The position numbers and the translations under genes were made by a program. A stretch of DNA of 16,842 nucleotides. Origin: Pseudomonadota bacterium. Lineage in GTDB: Bacteria > Pseudomonadota > Alphaproteobacteria > Acetobacterales > Acetobacteraceae. The stretch spans positions 1 to 16,842 of the forward strand of contig JAJZHU010000014.1 in the NCBI GenBank assembly GCA_021798375.1, read 5' to 3'. Below are positions 1 through 7,489 of this stretch, one piece after another; position 1 is the stretch's first letter, and every line of letters begins with the position of its first letter. The notes under the pieces were generated by a model, which was given only the letters and a program-made list of their open reading frames with translations, was not told where the DNA came from and searched no databases.

Positions 1-69
1 ACCGATCAATATATCAAAAGGATTGATGAGGCGTTCGTCGATAAGGAACGCGAAATCAAGCAGGTCTAG
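1..69 (+). CDS. frr: Ribosome recycling factor, C-terminal end (partial)
   Basis: The window opens inside a gene whose last 22 or so residues, ending ...AFVDKEREIKQV before a TAG at 67-69, match the conserved C-terminal helix of ribosome recycling factor (typically a VDEAxxxKExEIxxV pattern). RRF, with EF-G, splits the post-termination ribosome. The position directly before uppS is the standard alphaproteobacterial order (frr-uppS-cdsA), which supports the call more than the short peptide alone. The start and most of the protein lie outside the window. Only 5 bases separate its stop from the uppS start, so the two are probably co-transcribed. Confidence 0.85.
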   Translation, partial: TDQYIKRIDEAFVDKEREIKQV

Positions 70-74
70 GCCAG

Positions 75-854
75 ATGGCAGGCAACGCCGAGCTTCCCGC
101 GATACCGGATCGAACGGTGTCGGACGCGGTCGAGACATTCGCTGCATCCAATAATGTGCCGAAGCATGTGGCGATCATCATGGATGGCAACGGCCGTTGG
201 GCGCGGGCGCGTCATTTGCCGCGCGTCGCCGGTCATCGTGCCGGTGCGCAGGCCGTGCGCAAGGTGATCGAATCAGCCATCCGGTCGGGCGTGGCCTGGT
301 TGACTTTGTATGCCTTCAGTTCGGAAAATTGGCGCCGGCCGGCCGACGAGGTGATCGATCTGACCGGCTTGCTGCGCCATTATCTGCGTCATGAAGTGGC
401 CGAATTGCATAGCCAGGGGGTGTGTTTGCGCTTTATCGGCGAGCGCGACCGCTTTGACGGCGATATTCAGGCGGATCTGAAGTCGGCGGAAGCCCTGACG
501 GTGGGCAACAGCCGGCTGAATTTGGTGATTGCGCTGTCTTATGGCGCGCGTGGCGAGATCGTGGCGGCGGTGCGCCGGGCAATCGGGCTGGTGCAATCGG
601 GCGACAGAAGCCTGGACCAGATCGATGAGGCGGTGTTTGGTTCGCTGCTGGAGACGCGCGGGATGCCCGATCCGGATTTGTTGATTCGCACCAGCGGCGA
701 GCATCGCCTGTCGAATTTTTTACTGTGGCAATGCGCCTATACTGAATTTGTGTTCCAAGACGTGTTGTGGCCGGATTTCGGGCCAAACGAATTTTCCGCC
801 GCTTTGGCGGAATTTACCAAAAGAGAAAGGCGATTCGGTGCCCGCCCAAGTTGA
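75..854 (+). CDS. uppS: Isoprenyl transferase / undecaprenyl diphosphate synthase (UppS)
   Basis: Cytosolic cis-prenyltransferase that condenses isopentenyl diphosphate units onto farnesyl diphosphate to make the C55 carrier for peptidoglycan and O-antigen synthesis. The 259-residue product has the family hallmarks: MDGNGRWA at 36-43 with the Mg-binding Asp37, HRAG at 54-57, the FSSENW segment at 81-86, and the C-terminal signature DPDLLIRTSGE at 199-209 followed by RLSNFLLWQ. A non-conserved tail of about 28 residues precedes the first motif. Its length is close to the family norm (about 250). The ATG at 75 follows the frr stop by 5 bases. Its 3' end overlaps cdsA by 17 bases, which suggests translational coupling. 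Confidence 0.95.
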   Translation: MAGNAELPAIPDRTVSDAVETFAASNNVPKHVAIIMDGNGRWARARHLPRVAGHRAGAQAVRKVIESAIRSGVAWLTLYAFSSENWRRPADEVIDLTGLLRHYLRHEVAELHSQGVCLRFIGERDRFDGDIQADLKSAEALTVGNSRLNLVIALSYGARGEIVAAVRRAIGLVQSGDRSLDQIDEAVFGSLLETRGMPDPDLLIRTSGEHRLSNFLLWQCAYTEFVFQDVLWPDFGPNEFSAALAEFTKRERRFGARPS

Positions 855-1656
855 TAAATCTGCTATGCGAGCGGGACGTTGGGGTGATTTGCCGCGACGC
901 ACCGCCTCGACGATGCTGTTGGTGCCGTTATCGTTGTTGGTCATGTGGTGGGGCGGCGTGGCCTGGTCGGTGATTGTGGGGCTGGTGGGCATTGGTTTGC
1001 TGGCCGAGTGGGTGCAATTATGCGGCACTTCGCCGCGCGCGCCGCTGGGGGCATTGTTGGTGCTGGTGTCGGCGCTGGGTTGGGGGTTGGCGATATTTGG
1101 GCCGCCGCTGCCTGTGTTGCAGTTTGGCCTGGGTGCCTTGTTGTTGATGTTGCTCTTGGCGCGGCCCTGGCTGGGGTTTGGCGTGCTGTATGTCGGTGTT
1201 TCGGTTTGGGCGTTGATCTGGTTGCGCCAACAGGCCGCGGGTTTCGATAATTTGTTGTTTTTGCTGCCGGTGGTATGGGCCAGCGACGTTGGCGCCTATG
1301 TGGCGGGACGGGTGGTTGGCGGGCCGAAATTGGCGCCGGCGATTTCGCCGGGCAAAACCTGGAGCGGCGCTTTGGGCGGGGTCGTGGCGGCGTGTCTTGT
1401 TGGAGCGACGATCGCGGGCGGGCTCGCCGGTCATCCTTCCAGGGCCGCGTTGCTGGCTTCATTGCTCGCGGTGGTCTCGCAAATCGGCGATTTGGGCGAG
1501 TCCTATGTCAAACGGCGGTTCGGTGTGAAGGACAGCGGGCGTTTGATCCCTGGTCATGGCGGATTGCTGGACCGGTTGGACGGCGTGCTGGCGGCAAGTC
1601 TGGCGGCGGTGGGGTGGGCTTTTGTGGCCGGGCCCGGACAATATTTGTGGCGGTGA
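838..1656 (+). CDS. cdsA: Phosphatidate cytidylyltransferase (CDP-diglyceride synthetase)
   Basis: Inner-membrane enzyme that makes CDP-diacylglycerol from phosphatidate and CTP, the branch point for all phospholipids. Near the C-terminus is the CDS-family signature: SYVKRRFGVKDSG followed by RLIPGHGGLLDRLDG, matching the pattern S-x-x-K-R-x4-K-D-x-G...HGG-x-x-D-R-x-D. The rest is a run of hydrophobic membrane segments rich in Leu, Val, Ala and Gly. I chose the GTG at 838 because AGAGAAAGG ends 7 bases before it and it gives the usual length (272 residues). The in-frame ATG at 865 lacks a ribosome binding site, and an open frame further upstream only overlaps uppS. The gene overlaps the end of uppS by 17 bases, as is common in this cluster. 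Confidence 0.93.
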   Translation: MPAQVDKSAMRAGRWGDLPRRTASTMLLVPLSLLVMWWGGVAWSVIVGLVGIGLLAEWVQLCGTSPRAPLGALLVLVSALGWGLAIFGPPLPVLQFGLGALLLMLLLARPWLGFGVLYVGVSVWALIWLRQQAAGFDNLLFLLPVVWASDVGAYVAGRVVGGPKLAPAISPGKTWSGALGGVVAACLVGATIAGGLAGHPSRAALLASLLAVVSQIGDLGESYVKRRFGVKDSGRLIPGHGGLLDRLDGVLAASLAAVGWAFVAGPGQYLWR

Positions 1657-1664
1657 CAAAGCGT

Positions 1665-2819
1665 ATGACCAGTATCACGATTTTGGGCTCCACCGGCAGC
1701 ATCGGCTGTTCGACCATCGATTTGTTGATGGCCGAACCGGCGCGTTATCAGGTGCGGGTTTTGGTGGGGGGGCGCAATGCCGCCAAACTGGCCGAGCAGG
1801 CGCTGGCGTTGCGCGCGGAAATCGCGGTGATCGCCGATGCGGATGCGTTGCCGGAACTGGCCCGGTTGCTGGCGGGCAGCGGCATCGAGGTTGCTGGCGG
1901 ATTTACCGCGGTGGAGCAGGCCAGCGCGCTTTGTGTGGATTGGACCATGTCGGCGATTACCGGCGCGGCCGGATTGGCCCCAACCTTGGCGGCGATCAGG
2001 AATGGCAAAGCGGTCGCCTTGGCCAACAAGGAGGCGTTGGTCTGCGCGGGCGACGTGATGTTGCGCGCGGTGCGCGAAGCCGGCGCCACCTTGTTGCCCG
2101 TGGACAGTGAACATAACGCGATTTTTCAATCGATGGCCGACGGCAACAAGGGGTCGATCGAACAGATCACCCTCACCGCCTCGGGCGGACCATTTCGCAC
2201 GTCGTCGATCGAGGAAATGGAGGCGGCCACCCCGGCCGTGGCGTTGAAGCATCCTGTTTGGTCGATGGGCGCCAAGATCAGCATCGACAGCGCCACCATG
2301 ATGAACAAGGGGCTGGAGTTGATCGAAGCGGCCCGCCTGTTTGATCTGCCGGAAAGCCGGATCGGCGTGTTGGTGCATCCGCAATCGGTGATCCATGGCA
2401 TGGTGCATTACGCGGATGGCAGCGTTATCGCCCAGTTGGGCAAGCCCGACATGCGCATTCCCATCGCTCATGCCTTGGCGTGGCCGCGGCGCATTGCCAC
2501 CAACAGCCCGCGTCTGGATTTGGCGGAGGTGGCGCGGTTGGAATTTTTCCCGCCGGATTCGGTGCGCTTTCCTTCCATCGATCTGGCGCGCGCGGTGTTG
2601 CGGGCCGGCGGCGGTGCGCCGGCGATTCTGTCGGCCGCCAACGAGGTCGCGGTCGAGGCCTTCTTGTGCAATCGCATCGGCTTCCTAGATATTGTTCGAC
2701 TGGTGGCGGACGTGCTGGATTGTCTGGGCGCACCTTCGGCCGATAGTTTGGAATTGGTGATCGCTCATGATGCCGCCGCGCGTGTGGCGGCGGAGGCGTG
2801 GGTTCTTGCCAGAGCGTGA
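1665..2819 (+). CDS. dxr: 1-deoxy-D-xylulose 5-phosphate reductoisomerase
   Basis: First committed enzyme of the MEP isoprenoid pathway (DXP to 2-C-methylerythritol 4-phosphate, NADPH-dependent), which feeds UppS two genes upstream. The 384-residue product has the NADPH-binding GSTGSIG at 8-14, LANKEALVCAG, the metal-binding DSE at 147-149, the GGPFR active-site loop, HPVWSMG, MMNKGLELIEA with the second metal-ligand Glu near 218, and HPQSVIHGMV. The ATG at 1665 gives the usual N-terminus. An in-frame GTG at 1653, overlapping the cdsA stop as GTGA, is a real alternative and adds four residues. The frame stays open back to 1275, but that part is cdsA in another frame. The last codons (LARA-stop) lie inside a repeat hairpin arm, so the extreme C-terminus may be derived from the repeat. 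Confidence 0.95.
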   Translation: MTSITILGSTGSIGCSTIDLLMAEPARYQVRVLVGGRNAAKLAEQALALRAEIAVIADADALPELARLLAGSGIEVAGGFTAVEQASALCVDWTMSAITGAAGLAPTLAAIRNGKAVALANKEALVCAGDVMLRAVREAGATLLPVDSEHNAIFQSMADGNKGSIEQITLTASGGPFRTSSIEEMEAATPAVALKHPVWSMGAKISIDSATMMNKGLELIEAARLFDLPESRIGVLVHPQSVIHGMVHYADGSVIAQLGKPDMRIPIAHALAWPRRIATNSPRLDLAEVARLEFFPPDSVRFPSIDLARAVLRAGGGAPAILSAANEVAVEAFLCNRIGFLDIVRLVADVLDCLGAPSADSLELVIAHDAAARVAAEAWVLARA

Positions 2820-2923
2820 TAGCTTGAGTTGTATCGGGCTTGTGCGGCGATCACGCTCTGGATCTTTGTTTATGCGAGCAATTTGATGCAATCAAGCGAT
2901 AGCAAGTGATGGCATATTGCTCT
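2809..2923 (-). repeat. Two-hairpin intergenic repeat unit, copy 1 (reverse orientation)
   Basis: Two palindromes lie side by side. The first is a perfect 12-bp inverted repeat, CCAGAGCGTGAT at 2809-2820 and its complement at 2850-2861, with a 29-base interior. The second has 7-bp outer arms GAGCAAT at 2876-2882 and ATTGCTC at 2916-2922, with a small inner hairpin TTGAT-gca-ATCAA at 2883-2895. Read on the - strand, the order is hairpin (AGAGCAAT...), an A-rich linker containing AAACAAA, then hairpin (AGAGCGTGATCGCCGCA...). This is the same layout and almost the same length as the unit at 13491-13605, and 16 of 17 bases match between AGAGCGTGATCGCCGCA here and 13491-13507. The dxr stop codon lies inside the first arm. 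The long stem followed by a T-rich stretch could also weaken transcription past dxr, but that is inference. Confidence 0.75.
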
Positions 2924-2967
2924 GAAACTGATTTTTCGCTTCCCCCCGCCCGCGTGGAGTATTTGTT

Positions 2968-4053
2968 TTGCTGGAACTGCCGCACACATTGATCGCGTTC
3001 GCCGTTGTGCTCGGCGTTTTGGTGTTTTTCCACGAATTGGGTCATTACCTTGCCGCCCGTTGGGCCGGGGTGAAGGTCGAGGCGTTTTCGATCGGTTTTG
3101 GCCCCAAATTGCTGGCCTGGACCGATCGCGCCGGCACCGAGTGGCGGCTGTGTCTGTTGCCGCTGGGCGGCTATGTCAAGATGCATGGCATGGAACAGCC
3201 CGCCGATGTGCCCGAAGAAGTACGGGCGGGCTGGATTCCCGGTCAGACGTTCCAAGGCAAATCGGTGGGCCAACGGGCGGTGGTGGTGGCCGCCGGGCCG
3301 GTGGCGAATTTCCTGCTTGCCATCGTGTTGTTCGCGGGTCTGTTCGCGGTGGTCGGGCGGCCCTATAGCCAGGCTTCCGTGCAAGAAGTGGTGGTCGGCG
3401 CGCCAGCGGCGCGGGCAGGGCTGCGAGGCGGCGATCTTATTACCGCCATCGACGGCAAGCCGGTGCTGAAATTCGACGATCTGCACGCTCTGGTGGCGGG
3501 CGCGCAAGGCAAGCCACTGCAATTCAGTGTCAAGCGCAAGGATCGGATCCTGAATTTCACCATCACCCCCGAGTTGAACAACGGTGTGGCGCAGATCGGC
3601 ATCATGGGCGGCAGTCTGGCGTATGAACATCTGGGGCCGCTGGCGGCCATGGGCGCCGCGGTGCAGAACACTTATCAGATCGCACGCGATGATCTGGTGG
3701 GGATCGGGCGAATATTTTCGGGGGCCGACAGCGCTTCAAATCTGTCGGGCGTGGTTGGCATCGCGCAAATGTCGGGTGCGGCGGCACGGTCCGGGTTGCC
3801 CAATCTGATCAATTTCATCGCTTTTTTGTCGGTGAATTTAGGTTTGATCAACCTGTTCCCGATTCCCGTGCTGGATGGCGGTCATTTGATGTTTTTCGCG
3901 GCCGAGGCGGTGCGCGGCAAGCCATTGTCGCCGCGGGTGCAGGGATGGGCGCTGTATTTCGGTCTTGCGGTGATTGCCTTGCTGTTGATCGTCAGCAATG
4001 GCAACGACTTGTTGCGCAGCGGCATGTTTCACTGGCTGGCCCGTCTGTTTTGA
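2968..4053 (+). CDS. rseP: RIP metalloprotease RseP (site-2 protease)
   Basis: Intramembrane zinc protease of the S2P family. In proteobacteria it cleaves anti-sigma factors and spent signal peptides within the inner membrane. The 361-residue product has the HExxH motif HELGH at 22-26 inside the first membrane segment, a periplasmic PDZ domain around residues 125-200, and the second active-site motif NLFPIPVLDGGH with Asp303 near the C-terminal membrane segments. The start is a TTG at 2968, chosen because GGAG at 2956-2959 lies 8 bases upstream and the encoded MLELPHTLIAF leads straight into the first membrane helix. The order rseP-bamA is conserved in alphaproteobacteria and ties envelope stress proteolysis to outer-membrane assembly. 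A 148-base gap containing a repeat separates it from dxr, so it may have its own promoter. Confidence 0.95.
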   Translation: MLELPHTLIAFAVVLGVLVFFHELGHYLAARWAGVKVEAFSIGFGPKLLAWTDRAGTEWRLCLLPLGGYVKMHGMEQPADVPEEVRAGWIPGQTFQGKSVGQRAVVVAAGPVANFLLAIVLFAGLFAVVGRPYSQASVQEVVVGAPAARAGLRGGDLITAIDGKPVLKFDDLHALVAGAQGKPLQFSVKRKDRILNFTITPELNNGVAQIGIMGGSLAYEHLGPLAAMGAAVQNTYQIARDDLVGIGRIFSGADSASNLSGVVGIAQMSGAAARSGLPNLINFIAFLSVNLGLINLFPIPVLDGGHLMFFAAEAVRGKPLSPRVQGWALYFGLAVIALLLIVSNGNDLLRSGMFHWLARLF

Positions 4054-4248
4054 TGCAGGCGGCGTGAACGCAAGTTTTTTGCGTGGGAACCGGGTGCATG
4101 TGCGATTGCGCCCACAGACCCCCTCGCCATCGTCATTAAGTGCGGCTATTCTCCGCGCCGCTTGGCGAAAGGGGTCCTCCCTGTCGTAGTTGTGCGAATG
4201 TTGCACCTTTGTTACCCGTGCTTTGCTGCCCGTTGGGGGGAATAAAAC
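4054..4248 (+). other. rseP-bamA spacer (195 bases)
   Basis: No gene is visible in this gap. Shortly after the rseP stop there is a small hairpin, ACGCAA at 4068-4073 and TTGCGT at 4079-4084. Its T run is in the loop rather than after the stem, so it is not a standard intrinsic terminator. The remainder is a GC-rich, C-biased stretch, unlike the G-biased coding sequence around it. A run of six G at 4235-4240 serves as the probable ribosome binding site for the TTG start of bamA. The length is enough for a bamA promoter, but I cannot point to a convincing -35/-10 pair. Confidence 0.4.
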
Positions 4249-6702
4249 TTGTCGATCCACCGCGCCACGTTGTTGGCCTCTGTCTGTCTGTTCGCGTTCG
4301 CGGTCCATGGGGCCGATGCGGCGGGTTCAAGGAAACAATCCGCCGCTGTTCCAGTTGCCGGGGGGGCGGTTGCTTCGGCGCCCGCTGCTGGGGCACAGCT
4401 GCCGAATGGTCCGGTGATCCAATCGATCACGGTGGTTGGCAACCAGCGCATCGAAACCGATACCATCAAATCATATCTGCTGGTTCGCGTGGGCGATCCG
4501 TTCGATCCCGACGAAATCGCCCGCAGCCTGAAGGCGCTTTACGCCACTGGTTTGTTTCAGAATGTCGAGTTGAAGCGCGAGGGCAACGGGTTGGTGGTCG
4601 GGGTGTTGGAAAACCCGCTCGTGAACGAAATCACCTTCGAGGGCCGCCATAAGCTGACCGAGGAGCAGGTGAAGGGCGCGGTTAAATTGGTGCCGCGCGC
4701 GGTTTTCACCACGGCGCAGGTCGAAGCTGATCGTCAGGCCTTGTTGACGCTTTATGCCAAAAAGGCCCGGTTCAATGCCGTGGTAACGCCGAAAATCATT
4801 CGCCTGCCGCAAAATCGCGTCAATGTGGTGTTTGAAATCAGCGAAGGCTCGGCATCGCTCGTCAGCCGCATCGCCTTTGTCGGCGACGATCATTTCACCG
4901 CATCGAAATTGCGCGAAGTGGTTTCCTCGCGCCAGGAGGCTTGGTTTCGCTTTCTGTCGAGTTCGGATGATTTCGACCAGGAGCGCATCGCCTATGACAA
5001 GGAATTGCTGCGCCGCTTTTATTTGAAGGCCGGTTACGCCGATTTTCAGGTGGTCGATGCCACCGCCGAGCTGACCCCGGATCGGAGCAGCTTCGTGCTG
5101 ACCTTCACCTTGCACGAAGGCAAGAAGTACAAGGTCGGCAAGGTCGATGTGGTATCCAATCTGCGCGATGTCACCGCCCCGGAACTCAGATCGTTGGTCG
5201 AGTTGAGCCCGGGCGATACCTATGATGGCGATGCGGTGGAACGTTCCACCAAGGCGATCGAGGACAAGGTGCGCAACAACGGGTTCGCTTTTGTCGAGGT
5301 AAGCCCGCGCGTGGCGCGTCATCCCGAAACCGGTACGCTCGATCTGCTTTTCAATGTGGGTGAAGGTCCGCGTGTCTATGTGGAACGCATCGACATTCAG
5401 GGCAACACGGTCACCAAGGACAAAGTGCTGCGCCGTCAATTTGCGTTGGCCGAAGGCGATGCGTTCAGCAACTCGGTGGTCACCAAGACCAAGTCATCGT
5501 TGGAGGATCTGGGGTATTTCGGCAAAAATATCCAGATCAACTCTTCCCAGGGATCGGCGCCCGACCGTGCGGTGGTGACCGTGAAGGTGGAGGAAAAATC
5601 CACCGGCGAGCTGAATTTGGGCGCGGGTTACGCCACCGATTACGGCCCCATGATATCGGCCGGCGTGCAGTTGAACAATGTGGTTGGCAGCGGCATCGCG
5701 GCGGGAATTTCGGGTTCGATCGCCGCCATGCAGAACACGGCGCAAGTCTCGGTGACCGATCCATACTTCATGGATCGCAATCTGGTGACGACGGTTAGCC
5801 TGTTCCACACGTATGTGAACCAGAACCAGGTGTCGAACTATACCGAAAGCCGGGCCGGCGTCACGCTTGGCGCGGGGTATCAATACAGCGATCATTTGGG
5901 ACAGTCCTGGAATTATTCGCTGGTGCAGCGCAGTCTGAATAACCTCTATAACTACAACGAGATTCTGAACAATCAGATCAGTGCCTATATCGTTAATGAA
6001 ACCGGGTCTTCGGTGCTGTCGCAACTCGGCCAGACTTTGGCGCTCGATTACCGCGACAGCAAAACCGACCCGCATTCCGGCAGCATATGGCAATTCGGCT
6101 CTGATTATGCCGGCCTGGGCGGGCAGGAAGAATATGCGCGCGTGAAGTTGAACGGCAATTATTACGTGCCGTTGCAAAGCATCACTGGCAATAGCGATTG
6201 GGTGCTGTCGATCAGCGGCGGCGGTGGCGACATGTTCGTGATCGGCAATCATCCGGAACAAATCGTCGATCGCTTCTTTTTGGGCGGCGATAATTTGCGC
6301 GGCTTTATGGCGGGCGGCGTCGGTCCGCATGATATGGCCTCGGGCGATAGCCTGGGCGGCAAGTTGGAGTGGAATCAGACCACTGAAGTGCGCTTCCCAT
6401 TGCCGGTGTCCGCCGATGTTGGCTTGACGGGGCGCGCGTTTGTGGACATGGGTGGTTTGCAGGGCGTGACCCGACTCTATTCGCACACCATTCCAGGCTT
6501 CGCGCCCACTTATAACTACAGCACCGTTGGCGGCCGTCAGGTCGAAGTCACCGACGACGGCACGATCCGCATCAGTACAGGTGTGGGATTTTCGTGGGAT
6601 TCGCCCTTTGGCTTGGTCAACATCGATTTGGGCGTGCCTCTCAAGAAACAATTGCATGATCAAACCGAGTTCTTCCGGTTTGGCGTAGGTAAGAGGTTTT
6701 AA
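4249..6702 (+). CDS. bamA: Outer membrane protein assembly factor BamA
   Basis: Central Omp85 subunit of the BAM complex, which folds beta-barrel proteins into the outer membrane. The 817-residue precursor starts with a signal peptide (hydrophobic LLASVCLFAFAVHGADA, probable cleavage near residue 25), then a short Ala/Pro-rich linker. Five POTRA domains follow, from about residue 45 to 430; the first begins at IQSITVVGNQRIETDTI. The rest is the C-terminal surface-antigen beta-barrel. The barrel carries LRGF at about 683-686, the family's conserved L6-loop (V/I)RG(F/Y) motif, and the protein ends in Phe (FRFGVGKRF), the usual outer-membrane insertion signal. The start is TTG at 4249 with GGGGGG 8 bases upstream; no ATG is nearby. 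It is followed after 2 bases by the OmpH-like chaperone gene. Confidence 0.95.
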   Translation: MSIHRATLLASVCLFAFAVHGADAAGSRKQSAAVPVAGGAVASAPAAGAQLPNGPVIQSITVVGNQRIETDTIKSYLLVRVGDPFDPDEIARSLKALYATGLFQNVELKREGNGLVVGVLENPLVNEITFEGRHKLTEEQVKGAVKLVPRAVFTTAQVEADRQALLTLYAKKARFNAVVTPKIIRLPQNRVNVVFEISEGSASLVSRIAFVGDDHFTASKLREVVSSRQEAWFRFLSSSDDFDQERIAYDKELLRRFYLKAGYADFQVVDATAELTPDRSSFVLTFTLHEGKKYKVGKVDVVSNLRDVTAPELRSLVELSPGDTYDGDAVERSTKAIEDKVRNNGFAFVEVSPRVARHPETGTLDLLFNVGEGPRVYVERIDIQGNTVTKDKVLRRQFALAEGDAFSNSVVTKTKSSLEDLGYFGKNIQINSSQGSAPDRAVVTVKVEEKSTGELNLGAGYATDYGPMISAGVQLNNVVGSGIAAGISGSIAAMQNTAQVSVTDPYFMDRNLVTTVSLFHTYVNQNQVSNYTESRAGVTLGAGYQYSDHLGQSWNYSLVQRSLNNLYNYNEILNNQISAYIVNETGSSVLSQLGQTLALDYRDSKTDPHSGSIWQFGSDYAGLGGQEEYARVKLNGNYYVPLQSITGNSDWVLSISGGGGDMFVIGNHPEQIVDRFFLGGDNLRGFMAGGVGPHDMASGDSLGGKLEWNQTTEVRFPLPVSADVGLTGRAFVDMGGLQGVTRLYSHTIPGFAPTYNYSTVGGRQVEVTDDGTIRISTGVGFSWDSPFGLVNIDLGVPLKKQLHDQTEFFRFGVGKRF

Positions 6703-6704
6703 AC

Positions 6705-7472
6705 GTGCGCAATATTCGTTTCGATTTGGCCGCCGCGGCGGCTTTGATGATCGCTTGCTCGGCGGTGGTTCCCGCTTTGGCGCAGAGCCAATGGTTTGTG
6801 CCCAAAGCCCCGAGCGGGCCTGGTGCCCCGGCTCCGGGGCCGCGCGCCTCGAAGGCCGCGGCGGCGCGTGCCCCCGGTGCTGCGGCGCCGGCTCCCCAGG
6901 TTGGTCTGCCCGCGCTGCCGGCATTGCCGCAGATCGAGCGTGGCGCTACCCCGCCGGCGGCGGTGATCGGCGTGCTCGATGTGTCGGGTGTGCTGCGTTC
7001 GTCATCGGCCTATCAGGCGGTGCAGAAAGAAATGGCCGCGCGCAAGGCGGCGCTTGATGCGGATGCGCAGAAAGAACAATCGGTGTGGCGCGAGATGAAT
7101 CAAGCGCTGACCGATCAACAGAAAACGCTGCCGGCGGATCAACTGGCCGCCAAGCAAAAAGCGCTGCAAGACCGGGTGAGCGATGCGACCAAACAGTTCC
7201 AGACGCGCGATCAGCACAACCAGGATGCGGCGAATTACGCCTTTGCGCAGATCCAGCAAGTGTTGACCAGCATCTTGAACCAGGTGGCCGAAAGCCATGG
7301 CATGAATTTGGTGCTGTATCAAAACCAGGTGGTTTTGAGCGTGCGCGAGTTCGATATTTCGGCTCAGGTGGCCCAGGAATTGAACCAGGTGCTGCCTTCG
7401 GTCCTGATTCCGCCCGATGGCGCCGATGTGGCGGCGTTCGCACGGGCTCATGAAGCCAAAGCCAAGAAATAA
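6705..7472 (+). CDS. OmpH/Skp family periplasmic chaperone with Pro/Ala-rich linker
   Basis: Probable periplasmic holdase that carries unfolded outer-membrane proteins to BamA. Residues 1-26 or so form a signal peptide (ALMIACSAVVPALAQ). The C-terminal two thirds fit the OmpH fold: a short beta segment VIGVLDVSGVLRSSSAYQ near residue 86, a long charged Gln/Lys/Ala-rich helical hairpin (about 105-195), then MNLVLYQNQVVLSV and an ISAQVAQELNQVLP tail typical of alphaproteobacterial members. At 255 residues it is longer than usual (about 160-200). The excess is a stretch of roughly 55 residues rich in Pro, Ala and Gly (about 30-85) between signal peptide and domain. The start is GTG at 6705 with AAGAGG ending 8 bases upstream. 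It lies 2 bases after bamA and 17 before lpxD, the conserved order. Confidence 0.85.
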   Translation: MRNIRFDLAAAAALMIACSAVVPALAQSQWFVPKAPSGPGAPAPGPRASKAAAARAPGAAAPAPQVGLPALPALPQIERGATPPAAVIGVLDVSGVLRSSSAYQAVQKEMAARKAALDADAQKEQSVWREMNQALTDQQKTLPADQLAAKQKALQDRVSDATKQFQTRDQHNQDAANYAFAQIQQVLTSILNQVAESHGMNLVLYQNQVVLSVREFDISAQVAQELNQVLPSVLIPPDGADVAAFARAHEAKAKK

Positions 7473-7489
7473 GCTGAAAGTCGCCTGCC

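Noticed and set aside
1275..1664. N-terminal extension of dxr overlapping cdsA
   Set aside because: The extra 130 residues are cdsA read in another frame and are Gly/Arg-rich; Dxr proteins begin just before GSTGSIG.
1554..2471. Long open frame on the - strand opposite dxr
   Set aside because: Antisense to the conserved Dxr core; no ribosome site or recognisable domain, and composition typical of a shadow frame.
2851..3630. - strand frame over rseP whose N-terminal end runs through the repeat
   Set aside because: Antisense to RseP motifs; its resemblance to a - strand peptide near 12260 comes from the shared DNA repeat, not from a protein family.
4068..4084. Hairpin after rseP as an intrinsic terminator
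   Set aside because: The 6-bp stem has its T run in the loop and no T tract following, so termination is not supported.
5494..6924. Long open frame on the - strand opposite bamA/ompH
   Set aside because: It is antisense to a clearly conserved BamA barrel and encodes a His/Arg/Gln-rich, motif-free peptide, as expected from GC-rich antisense sequence.
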